A stretch of DNA of 64,000 bases from Pseudomonas putida (lineage in GTDB: Bacteria > Pseudomonadota > Gammaproteobacteria > Pseudomonadales > Pseudomonadaceae), in the NCBI RefSeq assembly GCF_028682395.1, contig NZ_JANHLC010000001.1, forward strand, positions 1-64,000, in the 5' to 3' direction. Made by a program: the position numbers and the translations under genes. Below the pieces are notes generated by a model. It was not told the origin of the DNA. It saw only the letters and a list, made by a program, of their open reading frames with translations, and made no database searches. Positions 17,455-26,464 of the stretch are shown in pieces (position 1 is the first letter of the stretch; the number at the start of each line of letters is the position of its first letter).

Positions 17455-19383
17455 ATGCTCAGATGGCTCAGTGATTGTTTTTGCAATATCAGGATCAACG
17501 CCAAACTTTCGATCGGATTCGGCATCATTCTGCTGTTAACCATGATCATTGCCGCGACCGGCTGGTACAGCACTCACAGCATTATCGAGCGCAGCGACAA
17601 GATCAGTCAGATCAGTAGCATCAACAGCCTGATCAAGACCCTGAGTACGCAGTACGCGCATTACCAAAGTCGCCACAGCCAACAGGCCGCCACGGACATC
17701 GTTCAAACGCTGGATCTGATCGAAGCACAACACCTGCACCTCGCCTCCTTGCTGACCACCCCGGAGGAACGGAAACTGCTTTCACAGCAACAACTCATCG
17801 CCAAGGTTTACCGGGCTCATCTGGCACGTATCAGCGAGAGTTTTGCCAATCGCGACAGCGAATTCAGCACTCTTGAAAACACCATCGGACTGGCCGGCAA
17901 ACAATTGAATGAGGCGGTCAACGACATTGTCCGTGGCTCGGGTGACGCGCAGCAGGGCGTTATTAACCTGCAATCGGTCAGGCCGCTCTTTCAGAGCATT
18001 CAACAACTCATATTGCAAGTGCACGATTTTGACTATACGAACGATCCGGAAAAAGGTCGCAGTGCCCTGGCGCAAATAAACAGCATCATCAATGAAGTCG
18101 GCAAAGTCCTCGCAGAATCAAAGAGCAATCCCTCCAACCTGCAACAGACAGCCCTAGCGCTGGCTCAGTATCGCGAGCACCTGCGGCGTTTTTGCGATGA
18201 AGTGGCTACCAGTGAGACTGTCGGCAAACAACTCTTCGAATCGAGCGCACAACTCGAAGCCCTCAATCAGAACCTGATCGACTATCAAGCCAGCAAACGC
18301 GCCAGTGATGTGCACAGCGCCCAGCAAACGATCGTCGCCAGCCTTGCTCTGGCCGTGATCCTGGGCGTGCTCGCCGCAGGATTCATCACACGACAGATCG
18401 TTAAACCACTCCAACAGACATTGAAGCTGGCCGAATGCATCGCCTCTGGTGATCTGACACAAGTCATCGTGGTTGAACGCCGGGATGAGCTGGGGCAGTT
18501 GCAGCACAGCATGCAACGGATGGTCATGAACCTGCGTAACCTGATCGGCAATATCAGCGACAGCGTGATGCAGATCACCGACGCCGCAGAGCGCCTCTCG
18601 ACGGTCGCCACGCAGACCAGTTCAGGCATTCACACGCAGAAGAACGAAACCGAACAGGTTGCCTCGGCGATGAATGAAATGGCCGCTACCGTGCAAGAGG
18701 TCGCTCATAACGCCCAACAGGCTCAGCTGGCCGCAGTGGCGGCCGACCAACAGGCCTGCGGAGGCGAAGTGGTTGTGGGGCAAGTCATCGAGCAGATCGA
18801 ACGACAGGCCATCGAAGTCGGAAAATCCACCACCGCGATGAACAAGCTCAAAGAGCAAAGCGACAGGATCGGCTCTGTGCTCGATGTCATCCGCTCCGTG
18901 GCCATGCAAACCAACCTGCTCGCCCTCAACGCCGCCATTGAAGCCGCGCGCGCAGGTGATTCCGGAAGAGGTTTTGCCGTGGTCGCCGACGAAGTGCGCA
19001 GCCTGGCGCAGCGAACGCAGCAATCGACGGAAGAAATCGAAGAACTGATCATCAGCCTGCAAGACGGCGCGGAGCACGTTGCATCCGTGCTGGAAACCAG
19101 CCGAGACCTCGCCGCCAGCAGTGTGGATCTGACCCGCCAAGCCGGAACATCCTTGGAACAGATAACCCGTACCGTCTCGACCATTCAACAGATGAATCAA
19201 CAAATTGCGACGGCCGCCGAGCAACAGGCGCTCGTCGCCAAGGACATCAATCGCAGCGTATTGAACGTGCGCGATATAACGCAGCGGACCGCAAGCGCTA
19301 GCGATCACACGGCGAGTTCAAGTGCGGAACTGAATGATCTCGGCAAGCAGCTTGAGCACATCGTCAAACAGTTTCAGATGTAA
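17455..19383 (+). CDS. Methyl-accepting chemotaxis protein with HBM-type sensor
   Basis: Chemoreceptor of 642 residues: TM1 at about 17-38, an all-helical periplasmic sensor of about 250 residues (39-290), TM2 at 291-313, a HAMP domain, then the cytoplasmic coiled coil with the conserved hairpin ([19 protein letters not shown] ... [16 protein letters not shown]). The sensor length suits the helical bimodular (HBM) class, known to bind organic acids and some aromatics. The ATG at 17455 follows GGGGGA. Lying between catabolic genes, it probably steers cells toward a pathway substrate or intermediate (inference). Confidence 0.92.
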   Translation: MLRWLSDCFCNIRINAKLSIGFGIILLLTMIIAATGWYSTHSIIERSDKISQISSINSLIKTLSTQYAHYQSRHSQQAATDIVQTLDLIEAQHLHLASLLTTPEERKLLSQQQLIAKVYRAHLARISESFANRDSEFSTLENTIGLAGKQLNEAVNDIVRGSGDAQQGVINLQSVRPLFQSIQQLILQVHDFDYTNDPEKGRSALAQINSIINEVGKVLAESKSNPSNLQQTALALAQYREHLRRFCDEVATSETVGKQLFESSAQLEALNQNLIDYQASKRASDVHSAQQTIVASLALAVILGVLAAGFITRQIVKPLQQTLKLAECIASGDLTQVIVVERRDELGQLQHSMQRMVMNLRNLIGNISDSVMQITDAAERLSTVATQTSSGIHTQKNETEQVASAMNEMAATVQEVAHNAQQAQLAAVAADQQACGGEVVVGQVIEQIERQAIEVGKSTTAMNKLKEQSDRIGSVLDVIRSVAMQTNLLALNAAIEAARAGDSGRGFAVVADEVRSLAQRTQQSTEEIEELIISLQDGAEHVASVLETSRDLAASSVDLTRQAGTSLEQITRTVSTIQQMNQQIATAAEQQALVAKDINRSVLNVRDITQRTASASDHTASSSAELNDLGKQLEHIVKQFQM

Positions 19384-19407
19384 CCCAGGCCATCGGCCTC
19401 ATAAAAC

Positions 19408-19434
19408 AGACCTCCTTTTAGAGGTCTTTTTTAT
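19408..19434 (+). terminator. Rho-independent terminator after the chemoreceptor gene
   Basis: Stem AGACCTC/GAGGTCT with a 6-base loop, followed by TTTTTTATT. It ends the plus-strand run and separates the TfdB-like gene as its own unit. Confidence 0.8.
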
Positions 19435-19446
19435 TGCTCCATTATC

Positions 19447-19463
19447 TCTGTCCATCAGACAGA
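19447..19463. promoter_or_regulatory. Inverted repeat upstream of the TfdB-like gene
   Basis: TCTGTCCATCAGACAGA is a perfect 6-5-6 palindrome 100 bp before the GTG start at 19563. It has the same geometry as the 17-bp palindromes of the cluster but different arms, so it may be bound by a different regulator or may only be a coincidental dyad. Confidence 0.35.
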
Positions 19464-19562
19464 AAACCCAAACTCATCCCCCTCTTCCAAAAGGTAACTT
19501 GAGCGCAATGCCCAGTGAACAGGCATCCCTAAAACTACAACAGCGAAGACGGGAGTTCAAAA

Positions 19563-21305
19563 GTGACAAAGACCTTACATGTGGATGTGTTCGTCGTCGG
19601 CGCCGGCCCTACTGGTTTGGCCTGCGCGGCCTTGCTGGCCAAACAAGGGGTGGAGGTCTTGGCGATTACCCGGTACTCCGGCCTCGCCAACTCACCCCGG
19701 GCACACATCATCAACCAGCGGACCATGGAAGTGTTTCGCGATCTGGGCATCGAAGATCGCATTATCGCCGCGGCGATGCCTGGCAAGCTAATGGGCAAGG
19801 TCGTGTGGGCAACCAGTTTTGCCGGCCAGGAACTCGCTCGCCGTAAAGCCTGGGGGGCAGGCACTGAGCGCAAATCGGAGTACGAACGGGCGAGCCCTTC
19901 GGACCTGTGCAACATCCACCAGCACGTCATGGAACCCATCATGTGCGAGGCTGCCCGCGAACTCGGGGCACAGGTGCGCTTCAGCCTCGAACTGATCTCG
20001 ATGCGTCAGGACAATGAGCACGTGTATTCCACCTGTCGCGATCGAATCACCGGCGAAGACATTCAGGTCGTATCCAAATACGCGGTCGGCGCCGACGGTG
20101 ACAACAGCAAGGTGTGCGAAGACATCGGGTTTGAAGTGGAAGGCAAAATGGGCCTGGGCCACATGCTCAACTATTGGATCAAGGCGGATCTGACGCCCTA
20201 TACGGGCTATCGTCCTGGCGCGCTGTACCAGATTCTGCAACCGGCCAGCCATTTCATGTCGACCACGGCCATCTTCGTCAACGTCAACCCTTGGGATGAG
20301 TGGGTGATGTCGATGCCCTACGATACGGCCTTGGGCGAGCCCGATACCAGTGAAGCCACCGCCACCGCACTGGCTCGTCAATACGTGGGCGATCCGAAAC
20401 TCGATGTGCACCTGATCGCCACAGGCAAATGGACCATCAATCAGATCTACGCCAAAGAGATGCACAAAGGTCGCGTCGTGATCGCGGGCAACGCTGCGCA
20501 TCGTCACCCTCCCGCCGGTGGACTGGGGGCCAATACCTGTATCCAGGACGCGTTCAACCTGTGCTGGAAACTGGATTTCATACTCAAGGGCATGGCTGGC
20601 CCATCGCTGCTCGAGTCCTATAACGCAGAGCGTCAACCCGTGGCCCAACAGGTCGTCCTGCGGGCCAACAAGTCTCTGGAAAGCCTGTTCGCACTGGTGG
20701 CAGCGGTCGGACTGCGTCCTGGTCAAACGGAGCAGGAAGGCTGGGAAAGCCTGCAAAAAACCTTCGCCACTGACGCCGAGAGCGAGGCGCGCCGTGCACA
20801 GCTCAATCAAACGTTGAAAAACCAGGATTACAACTTCAATGCACTGGGCGTGGAACTCGGCCAGTTCTACCGTTCCGAGGCCATCATGTCCGAGGGCGCA
20901 GTGCCACAAAACGCCCTCGACGCAGAGATCCATTACCAACCGACAACCCTCGCTGGCGCTTCCTTGCCTCACGTTTGGCTGTCACGCGATAAAAAGGACG
21001 TGTCTACCCTCGACCTGGTGGGACAAGGACGCTTTACCTTGCTGACCGGCATCAGTGGCAATGCCTGGAAAGACGCAGCGCGTGAACTGGCACTCGCGCT
21101 GTCGATTCCGTTGGACTGTGTGACGATAGGCCTGGGAGCCGAAGCGGACGACATTTATGGTGACTGGGCTCACACCAGTGAAATCGGTGAGGGAGGATGC
21201 CTTCTGGTACGACCTGATCGACACATCGCGTTCAGGGCTCAGTCCACCCCCAATGAGCCGTACACCGAACTGGCTGACGTCATGACCAGGATCCTCGCAC
21301 GCTAG
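19563..21305 (+). CDS. FAD-dependent monooxygenase, TfdB/phenol hydroxylase-like
   Basis: Flavoprotein hydroxylase of 580 residues with GAGPTG (13-18), PRAHIINQRTMEVFRDLGIED and HRHPPAGGLGANTCIQDAFNLCWKL, as in 2,4-dichlorophenol 6-monooxygenase and related phenol hydroxylases, which turn phenols into catechols with NADPH. One deviation is visible: the FAD-contacting GDAAH reads GNAAH. The start is the GTG at 19563, eight bases after GGGAG. It stands behind its own terminator-separated promoter region and could feed catechols to the extradiol dioxygenase encoded at 26465-27391. Confidence 0.87.
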   Translation: MTKTLHVDVFVVGAGPTGLACAALLAKQGVEVLAITRYSGLANSPRAHIINQRTMEVFRDLGIEDRIIAAAMPGKLMGKVVWATSFAGQELARRKAWGAGTERKSEYERASPSDLCNIHQHVMEPIMCEAARELGAQVRFSLELISMRQDNEHVYSTCRDRITGEDIQVVSKYAVGADGDNSKVCEDIGFEVEGKMGLGHMLNYWIKADLTPYTGYRPGALYQILQPASHFMSTTAIFVNVNPWDEWVMSMPYDTALGEPDTSEATATALARQYVGDPKLDVHLIATGKWTINQIYAKEMHKGRVVIAGNAAHRHPPAGGLGANTCIQDAFNLCWKLDFILKGMAGPSLLESYNAERQPVAQQVVLRANKSLESLFALVAAVGLRPGQTEQEGWESLQKTFATDAESEARRAQLNQTLKNQDYNFNALGVELGQFYRSEAIMSEGAVPQNALDAEIHYQPTTLAGASLPHVWLSRDKKDVSTLDLVGQGRFTLLTGISGNAWKDAARELALALSIPLDCVTIGLGAEADDIYGDWAHTSEIGEGGCLLVRPDRHIAFRAQSTPNEPYTELADVMTRILAR

Positions 21306-21324
21306 ATCACGCCCTCCTCCAGAA

Positions 21325-21355
21325 CCGAGCTGCTTATGCACCTCGGGCTTTTTTA
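21325..21355 (+). terminator. Terminator after the TfdB-like gene
   Basis: A short stem CCGAG/CTCGG with a 12-base loop is followed by GCTTTTTTATC, just after the plus-strand stop at 21305. Confidence 0.5.
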
Positions 21356-21398
21356 TCGATGTTTGTAGCCTGTGCCATGCATCAGTCGCTCAAAAAAA

Positions 21399-21450
21399 CC
21401 GGGACCTCGTGGCCCCGGCAAAAAATCTGGGCCCCGTCGTGGGCCCAGAT
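21399..21450 (-). terminator. Tandem terminator hairpins after the MFS gene
   Basis: Read on the minus strand, a perfect 10-bp stem ATCTGGGCCC/GGGCCCAGAT (21425-21450) is followed by TTTTTTG. A second GC-rich hairpin (21399-21418) is followed by a run of seven T. Together they end the channel-MFS operon that stops at 21475. Confidence 0.8.
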
Positions 21451-21474
21451 GGCACTTCTAAACAATCAACGTCA

Positions 21475-22686
21475 TTACGCTGAGGCATTCACCGCGGTCG
21501 TGCGCTGAGCCCAAAGTGGCACGGTGCCGCGCGCCAGAATGGGCAAACGCACCAGACAGGCAAGCAACCCGAGCACGATCACCGCGGCCATGGAAATCGG
21601 CGCTTCGTGGCTGATCACCGCGAAACAGATCGGCCCGCTGAGCAACACGCCCAGTAAGGTCAGTTGGGTAACCAGACCGCTGGTGGCGCCGATACTGGAC
21701 TCCGAAGGCGCAACATTGGGCACGAAAGACCACATGCCCGTCAGCACACCGCTGAAGAACATAAGAAACCACGAGCAGGCAATCGAAGCTGCAGCCCCAA
21801 TGGGCAAGCTGTAAATGGCAATGGCGGGAATGCCCGTGGCGAGGATCGAAAATACACCGACTTTGACGGGCGACAATCGGGTCTGAAGTAACTTGCCGAA
21901 GGTCAGGCAGCCGATCATGTTCAACACCATGGCAACGATATTGCAGCCGTTGACGAACATCAGGTCTGCGCCGTATTCCTTTTGCAGGTACGGCCCAAGG
22001 GTCGAAATAATGCCGACATGCAGAAATGCGTCACCGCCGATGGAGATGCCCAGCATGTAGGGCCAGGGCGAGCGTATGACACGTCCCAGACCGCTGATCC
22101 TGGAGCGCTGCTCGGAAGGCTTCTCGCGAGAAGGTATCGATGCCATCAACATAAGAATGACCATGAAGGCGACGACGCCGTGCGCGATGAATTCATAGCG
22201 CCAATTGCCTGCGACCCAGCTGGCCGTTAGAAACGGAACAATCATGCTCATGGGGACAAACGTCGCCCAGACTGCAATCGCCATATGCCGCTGGACTGCC
22301 GGGGTCACGCGGATCAGCAACGTAATCGCAGACACCGACATCAGAACATAGCCGAGCCCATTGATGACGCGCCCCGCCAGGAGCATCGTCAGGTCGCCGG
22401 CGCTGACCACCAGTACATCACCTGCGACCAGGACAAAGGTGCCAATGATCAACACAAGCTTGTCGCCAAAACGGTCCACCAGATACCCCACCGCCAAGGC
22501 CCCGAGGACAACCATTAACGACGGCAGCGACACGATCAGGCCCACCATGGCCGGGCCGTCGGGATGAAACTCCGCTGCAATCGAGTCGAGAACAGGAATG
22601 GCACCGCCTACCGACATCGCAGCCAGCACTCCCAAACTGTAGATGACAAGTAACTTATAAAGCGCAGATTCAAATAATTTGTTCAT
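21475..22686 (-). CDS. MFS transporter, probable aromatic acid importer (copy 2)
   Basis: Protein of 403 residues with 12 predicted helices and GYLVDRFGDK. It is strongly similar over its whole length to the MFS protein at 3071-4288, so the two are paralogues. The gene lies 60 bp downstream of an intact SphA-type outer-membrane channel gene, a pairing that suggests linked passage of one aromatic substrate across both membranes. The N-terminus MNKLFESALYKLL starts at 22686. Confidence 0.88.
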   Translation of the reverse strand: MNKLFESALYKLLVIYSLGVLAAMSVGGAIPVLDSIAAEFHPDGPAMVGLIVSLPSLMVVLGALAVGYLVDRFGDKLVLIIGTFVLVAGDVLVVSAGDLTMLLAGRVINGLGYVLMSVSAITLLIRVTPAVQRHMAIAVWATFVPMSMIVPFLTASWVAGNWRYEFIAHGVVAFMVILMLMASIPSREKPSEQRSRISGLGRVIRSPWPYMLGISIGGDAFLHVGIISTLGPYLQKEYGADLMFVNGCNIVAMVLNMIGCLTFGKLLQTRLSPVKVGVFSILATGIPAIAIYSLPIGAAASIACSWFLMFFSGVLTGMWSFVPNVAPSESSIGATSGLVTQLTLLGVLLSGPICFAVISHEAPISMAAVIVLGLLACLVRLPILARGTVPLWAQRTTAVNASA

Positions 22687-22746
22687 GCTTACTCCAGTGC
22701 TTACTTGCGAAAAGCATTACACCCATCAACTCAAACAAACGGAGGC

Positions 22747-23721
22747 TTAAAACACATGAATCCAGCGCAGGCCCAGACTGAATCCGGAAATCGTGTTTTT
22801 CGCCGTCACCGGGTTATAAGCATTAACAAATAGAATGTTTTTCGAGTCTACTTGCCATGTCGCACCTGGCCCAATGGCAAAACTGGTCGTGCGACTATCG
22901 CTGATGCGATGCCCATTCTCCTCGTCGTCCGAAATCTGTTTGAAGTAGTAGCCGTTAACACCGACCCGCACATGCTTCCAGAACTCATACGACGTGGTGA
23001 AGTTCGCCCATACCGCTTCGCCAGCCTGGAAACTTTCAATGCCGGGTGCTGGTGCATTAGGCGAGTTGTTGGTGCCGTTATAGAGATAATGAAGACGGGT
23101 CGACATTTCGACTTTGGGCGTCGGCATATAAGTCATCGCCCAATAAGGGTTGAACGACCAGAAACCCGAACCTACCGTCGCGGCACGCTTGTCGTTATAT
23201 GAGCCCGTCGGTGCAATTGCCGTAAGCGCGAAGCGCTGCACGAATACCGGACGCCCATCGCGTATCACGGGATCCATCTGCAGGTAAGGCCCGAAAGTGA
23301 CATCGCCGAACCGTGTTCCACTGTCCGAATCGAAAGGCACCATGCTGTCGTCTTTTTCCGTCGCCTTCACGTGGACAAGAGGCAACAGAGCTTCAAAGCC
23401 GAGATTCCCACCCAACAACCGGTACGGAGAGGTATATGACAAAAGAGACGTCAGCGCCTGACTTTCCACTTTGGGGTCATTGAAAATGACCTTCTGATCG
23501 CCGCCGTAATCGCTGATCTTGTTAATGTCTTTATATTGATAAAGTTCGATCAGGGTAAAACCCGGATCGTTTCGCCCGAAACCATCCATGAAGCTGGTGC
23601 CCCCCAGGTTTATCCCGGTTGGCTCGTAAGTAGAGGCGTGGACAGAACTGCAAAATACGAACACTACAGCCAGTAGCAAAATATTCGAGTGGGCGCGTTT
23701 GCAAGGAGAAACCTTATTCAT
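22747..23721 (-). CDS. SphA family outer-membrane channel (phenol degradation 'meta' protein)
   Basis: Protein of 324 residues with a Sec signal peptide (core ILLLAVVFVFCS, cleavage near SVHAS). A beta-rich body follows (GGNLGFEALLPLV, TRFGDVTFGPYLQ, PTGSYNDKRA) and the chain ends in an aromatic residue (GLRWIHVF), typical of an outer-membrane barrel. The SphA/'meta' family occurs in phenol and aromatic operons and is thought to pass hydrophobic substrates. I use the ATG at 23721, eight bases after AAGGA; an ATG three codons earlier overlaps that site. A decayed copy lies at 4361-4592. Confidence 0.85.
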   Translation of the reverse strand: MNKVSPCKRAHSNILLLAVVFVFCSSVHASTYEPTGINLGGTSFMDGFGRNDPGFTLIELYQYKDINKISDYGGDQKVIFNDPKVESQALTSLLSYTSPYRLLGGNLGFEALLPLVHVKATEKDDSMVPFDSDSGTRFGDVTFGPYLQMDPVIRDGRPVFVQRFALTAIAPTGSYNDKRAATVGSGFWSFNPYWAMTYMPTPKVEMSTRLHYLYNGTNNSPNAPAPGIESFQAGEAVWANFTTSYEFWKHVRVGVNGYYFKQISDDEENGHRISDSRTTSFAIGPGATWQVDSKNILFVNAYNPVTAKNTISGFSLGLRWIHVF

Positions 23722-24035
23722 CAAATACATCCTTCGCTATTAATTATTTTTGTTGGCAAAGCAGGAATCGAAAAACCTGAAACTCTTCATCATTTTTCTT
23801 TGGCCGAGCGCAGGACATGGCCGCTGCCATTCATCGACCAGGAATATTGAATCGTTACACTGCAACTTTATTTCAAATGCAGGCCAAGGCTCCGGTGTTG
23901 ACCTGAGTTATCGCGCCGCAAGTTAAGGATGCGGCGAGAATCTCGAATATAAACCTCGATCACATCCGGTCGTTGAGCATTTCCACTAGCTGGAAACGAG
24001 TTGGCTTCGGCGCCATTTCGATGCACAAGACGAGG
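23722..24035. other. Intergenic region upstream of the channel-MFS operon
   Basis: These 314 bp hold no convincing gene on either strand. They are AT-rich near 23735-23800 and contain one copy of the cluster palindrome (23980-23996). They most likely carry the minus-strand promoter of the channel gene and the end of the upstream hydrolase transcript. Confidence 0.6.
23980..23996. promoter_or_regulatory. Putative operator, 17-bp palindrome (copy 4)
   Basis: TTTCCACTAGCTGGAAA, a perfect 6-5-6 inverted repeat about 260 bp upstream of the SphA-type channel gene and just beyond the end of the alpha/beta hydrolase gene. Its arms are identical to those of copy 2. Confidence 0.6.
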
Positions 24036-24902
24036 CTACTCGCTGACTGGAAAGTATCGCGCTAACCATCCCTGCAAGATCGAAGTCAGGCGTGTGCCAC
24101 CGTCAGCAAAAGGGAAATGGTCGACTTCGGTCAGCAGAATCAGCTCGGCGCCCTTTCCGGCGTGCTGAAAAACTTCGATAGCCTGTGAAGTCGGGGTCAC
24201 ACTGTCGTTCGCCGAATGCAACAGCAGCAGTGGGCGTGGCGCCAACTGGTCGATGACATCCTTGGGCCGGAAACTGCAAATGCTGGCCATGGTTTCCGCG
24301 GTGAAGTCCATTATCGAACCGGGCGGCAAATGATTGCGCAGGTGTTCTGGCACCGGAACGATGTCCCAGCGCTTGACCATCAGGCTCTCACCAGTCTGTT
24401 CGCGGTGACGCAGGCCTTTTTCCATGGTTTGCGTAAATCGCTCCCAGGCTTCGGGCGAAGGATGCTGATCCTGAGACTTGCGCAAGCCATCGCCCCAACC
24501 GCCCAGCGCCACCACTCCGGCAACGCGGATATCCACCGCACCGGCAAAAATGCCCACGGCAGCGCCAAAGCTCTGGCCGCTGAGCAGAATACGTCCGTTG
24601 GCCACCTCAGGTTGCGCAGCGAGCCATGTGACCACATTGCGCGCATCGGCGACCTGATCCTGGCAGATGATGCGCCCCGGCTGTCCACCGCTTTCACCAC
24701 AACCGCGCATATCGAAGCGCAGCACTACATAGCCGAGTTTCTCGTACAGCAACGCTTCGACGACGTGGGTTTCGCCATCCTTGTTGCCGCCAAAACCGTG
24801 CATCACGACCACGGCAGGCAGAGGCCCCTTGGCGTCGTCCGGCACGTGCAACACGCCAGCAAGTTGTAAGCCATCGGATGGGATTGATACGGGGATTTGC
24901 AT
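24036..24902 (-). CDS. Alpha/beta hydrolase
   Basis: Protein of 288 residues with an HGFGGNKDG oxyanion-hole segment, nucleophile Ser111 in SGQSFG, acid Asp233 (SANDSVTP) and His262 (EVDHFPF). It resembles serine aminopeptidase-like hydrolases more than classical meta-cleavage C-C hydrolases, but the position after an extradiol dioxygenase and an aldehyde dehydrogenase suggests cleavage of a ring-fission product or an ester of the substrate. It is the last gene of that operon, 43 bp after the dehydrogenase stop. Confidence 0.85.
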   Translation of the reverse strand: MQIPVSIPSDGLQLAGVLHVPDDAKGPLPAVVVMHGFGGNKDGETHVVEALLYEKLGYVVLRFDMRGCGESGGQPGRIICQDQVADARNVVTWLAAQPEVANGRILLSGQSFGAAVGIFAGAVDIRVAGVVALGGWGDGLRKSQDQHPSPEAWERFTQTMEKGLRHREQTGESLMVKRWDIVPVPEHLRNHLPPGSIMDFTAETMASICSFRPKDVIDQLAPRPLLLLHSANDSVTPTSQAIEVFQHAGKGAELILLTEVDHFPFADGGTRLTSILQGWLARYFPVSE

Positions 24903-24945
24903 GTACTTCTCCTGGTCAGAAATTTTTGGGTGTGCGCCGAATGCT

Positions 24946-26400
24946 TCACAGCAACGCGGCTATAACTTTTTCGTGGGTGACATCGTCCAGGCCGTTGGTG
25001 CCGTTCTCCTGGCCGTAACCACTGTGCTTGATGCCTCCCCAGGGCATGGACGGGTCGATCAAACCAAAGCCGTTGATCCAAACGGCACCTGTGCGCATTT
25101 GCCGGGCGAGGCGATGGCCTTCACTGAGTTCTCGCGTGAAAATCCCGGAGCTCAATCCATAGGGGCTGTCGTTGGTGATTGCCACAGCTTCATCCACATC
25201 GTCGAAGGGGATGATGCATGCCACCGGCCCGAAAATTTCCTCTCGGGCAATGCTCATCGCGTTAGTTCCGATAAACAGACACGGCTCGACGAAATAGCCA
25301 GGACGATCCACGCGACGACCACCGCAGACTTTCTGCGCGCCCTCCTCTTCCCCGTGACGACAGGCGTCGAGTATTCGGTTCAAGGCTCGCTGGCTGATCA
25401 CGGGGCCCAACGTCGTGTTCGGGTCCAGCGCATCGCCGATGACTTGCGTCGAAATGATCGCCAACAGGCGCTCGACCAATTCATCGACCCGGCTGCGATG
25501 AACAAGCAAGCGCGTACCGGCGGCGCATATTTGTCCCTGGTTGGCGAGGAAGCCCATCGCCAGGATCGGGGCCGCAACGGCCAGGTCGGCGCTATCAGTG
25601 ATCAGTTGCGCGGCCTTGCCGCCCAATTCCAGGGTCAAAGGCTTGAGAGTCTGCGACGCTTGCATGGCCAGGATGCGCCCCACCGCGCCACTACCAGTGA
25701 AACTCAGCTTGGCCAGGAGCGGGTGATTGGCCAGCGCGCTACCCGCTACCGAGCCAATGCCGGGCACAATATTAAATGCCCCTGCGGGAAAGCCGGCCTC
25801 CAGAACCAGACTGGCAATATGCAAAGTGGACAGGGGCGCCTCTTCCGCCGGTTTGAGCACGACCGAATTACCCGCCGCCAAGGCCGCCGCCGCTTTCCAG
25901 CCGACATACATGGTCGGCGCGTTGTAGGCTGCAATTGCCCCGATGACGCCCAGCGGCTCACGCACCGTATAGGCAAGTACCGGCCGACCGAACATCTTCG
26001 GAACACTGATACTGCGTCCGTCCAGTTTGTCCGCGTAGCCCGCAAAATATCGCAGCGTGCGCACGAGGTTAGGTACGTCGGCAAGGCGTGACATGCCGAT
26101 GACCTTACCGTTGTCGATACTTTCCAGACGGGCAATCCGGTCCGCATCGCGTTCCACCAGGTCTGCGAGACGCAGTAACAATCGCCCTCGTATGCAGGCC
26201 TCTGTTGCCCCCCATTCGCCCTCGAAAGCCCGATGTGCCGAGCGCACTGCGCGGTCGATATCTTCCTCCCCCCCGGCAGCCACCTCAGTAATGAACTGCT
26301 CGGTGGACGGGTTGATCACCGGCAGCGTGGCCCCCTTGGCCGCATCGACAAATTGATTATCGATGAAAAGCTTTTCCTGAAAGTCAGACACCGCAGACAT
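24946..26400 (-). CDS. NAD(P)-dependent aldehyde dehydrogenase
   Basis: Full-length aldehyde dehydrogenase of 484 residues: Asn160 (AYNAP), SFTGSGAVG cofactor loop near 233-241, general base Glu258 (LELGGK), nucleophile Cys292 (GQICAAGTR) and EEIFGPV near the C-terminus. The ATG at 26400 follows GGAGATAGAA; upstream codons overlap the dioxygenase gene. In meta-cleavage pathways such enzymes oxidise hydroxymuconic semialdehydes, which fits the extradiol dioxygenase gene 64 bp upstream. A benzaldehyde or aliphatic aldehyde is the alternative. Confidence 0.9.
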   Translation of the reverse strand: MSAVSDFQEKLFIDNQFVDAAKGATLPVINPSTEQFITEVAAGGEEDIDRAVRSAHRAFEGEWGATEACIRGRLLLRLADLVERDADRIARLESIDNGKVIGMSRLADVPNLVRTLRYFAGYADKLDGRSISVPKMFGRPVLAYTVREPLGVIGAIAAYNAPTMYVGWKAAAALAAGNSVVLKPAEEAPLSTLHIASLVLEAGFPAGAFNIVPGIGSVAGSALANHPLLAKLSFTGSGAVGRILAMQASQTLKPLTLELGGKAAQLITDSADLAVAAPILAMGFLANQGQICAAGTRLLVHRSRVDELVERLLAIISTQVIGDALDPNTTLGPVISQRALNRILDACRHGEEEGAQKVCGGRRVDRPGYFVEPCLFIGTNAMSIAREEIFGPVACIIPFDDVDEAVAITNDSPYGLSSGIFTRELSEGHRLARQMRTGAVWINGFGLIDPSMPWGGIKHSGYGQENGTNGLDDVTHEKVIAALL

Positions 26401-26464
26401 TTCTATCTCCTGTACAGAGGAAACGGGGCCGCAGCCCCGGTTAAAAAAATGATCGGGGTGCCGA

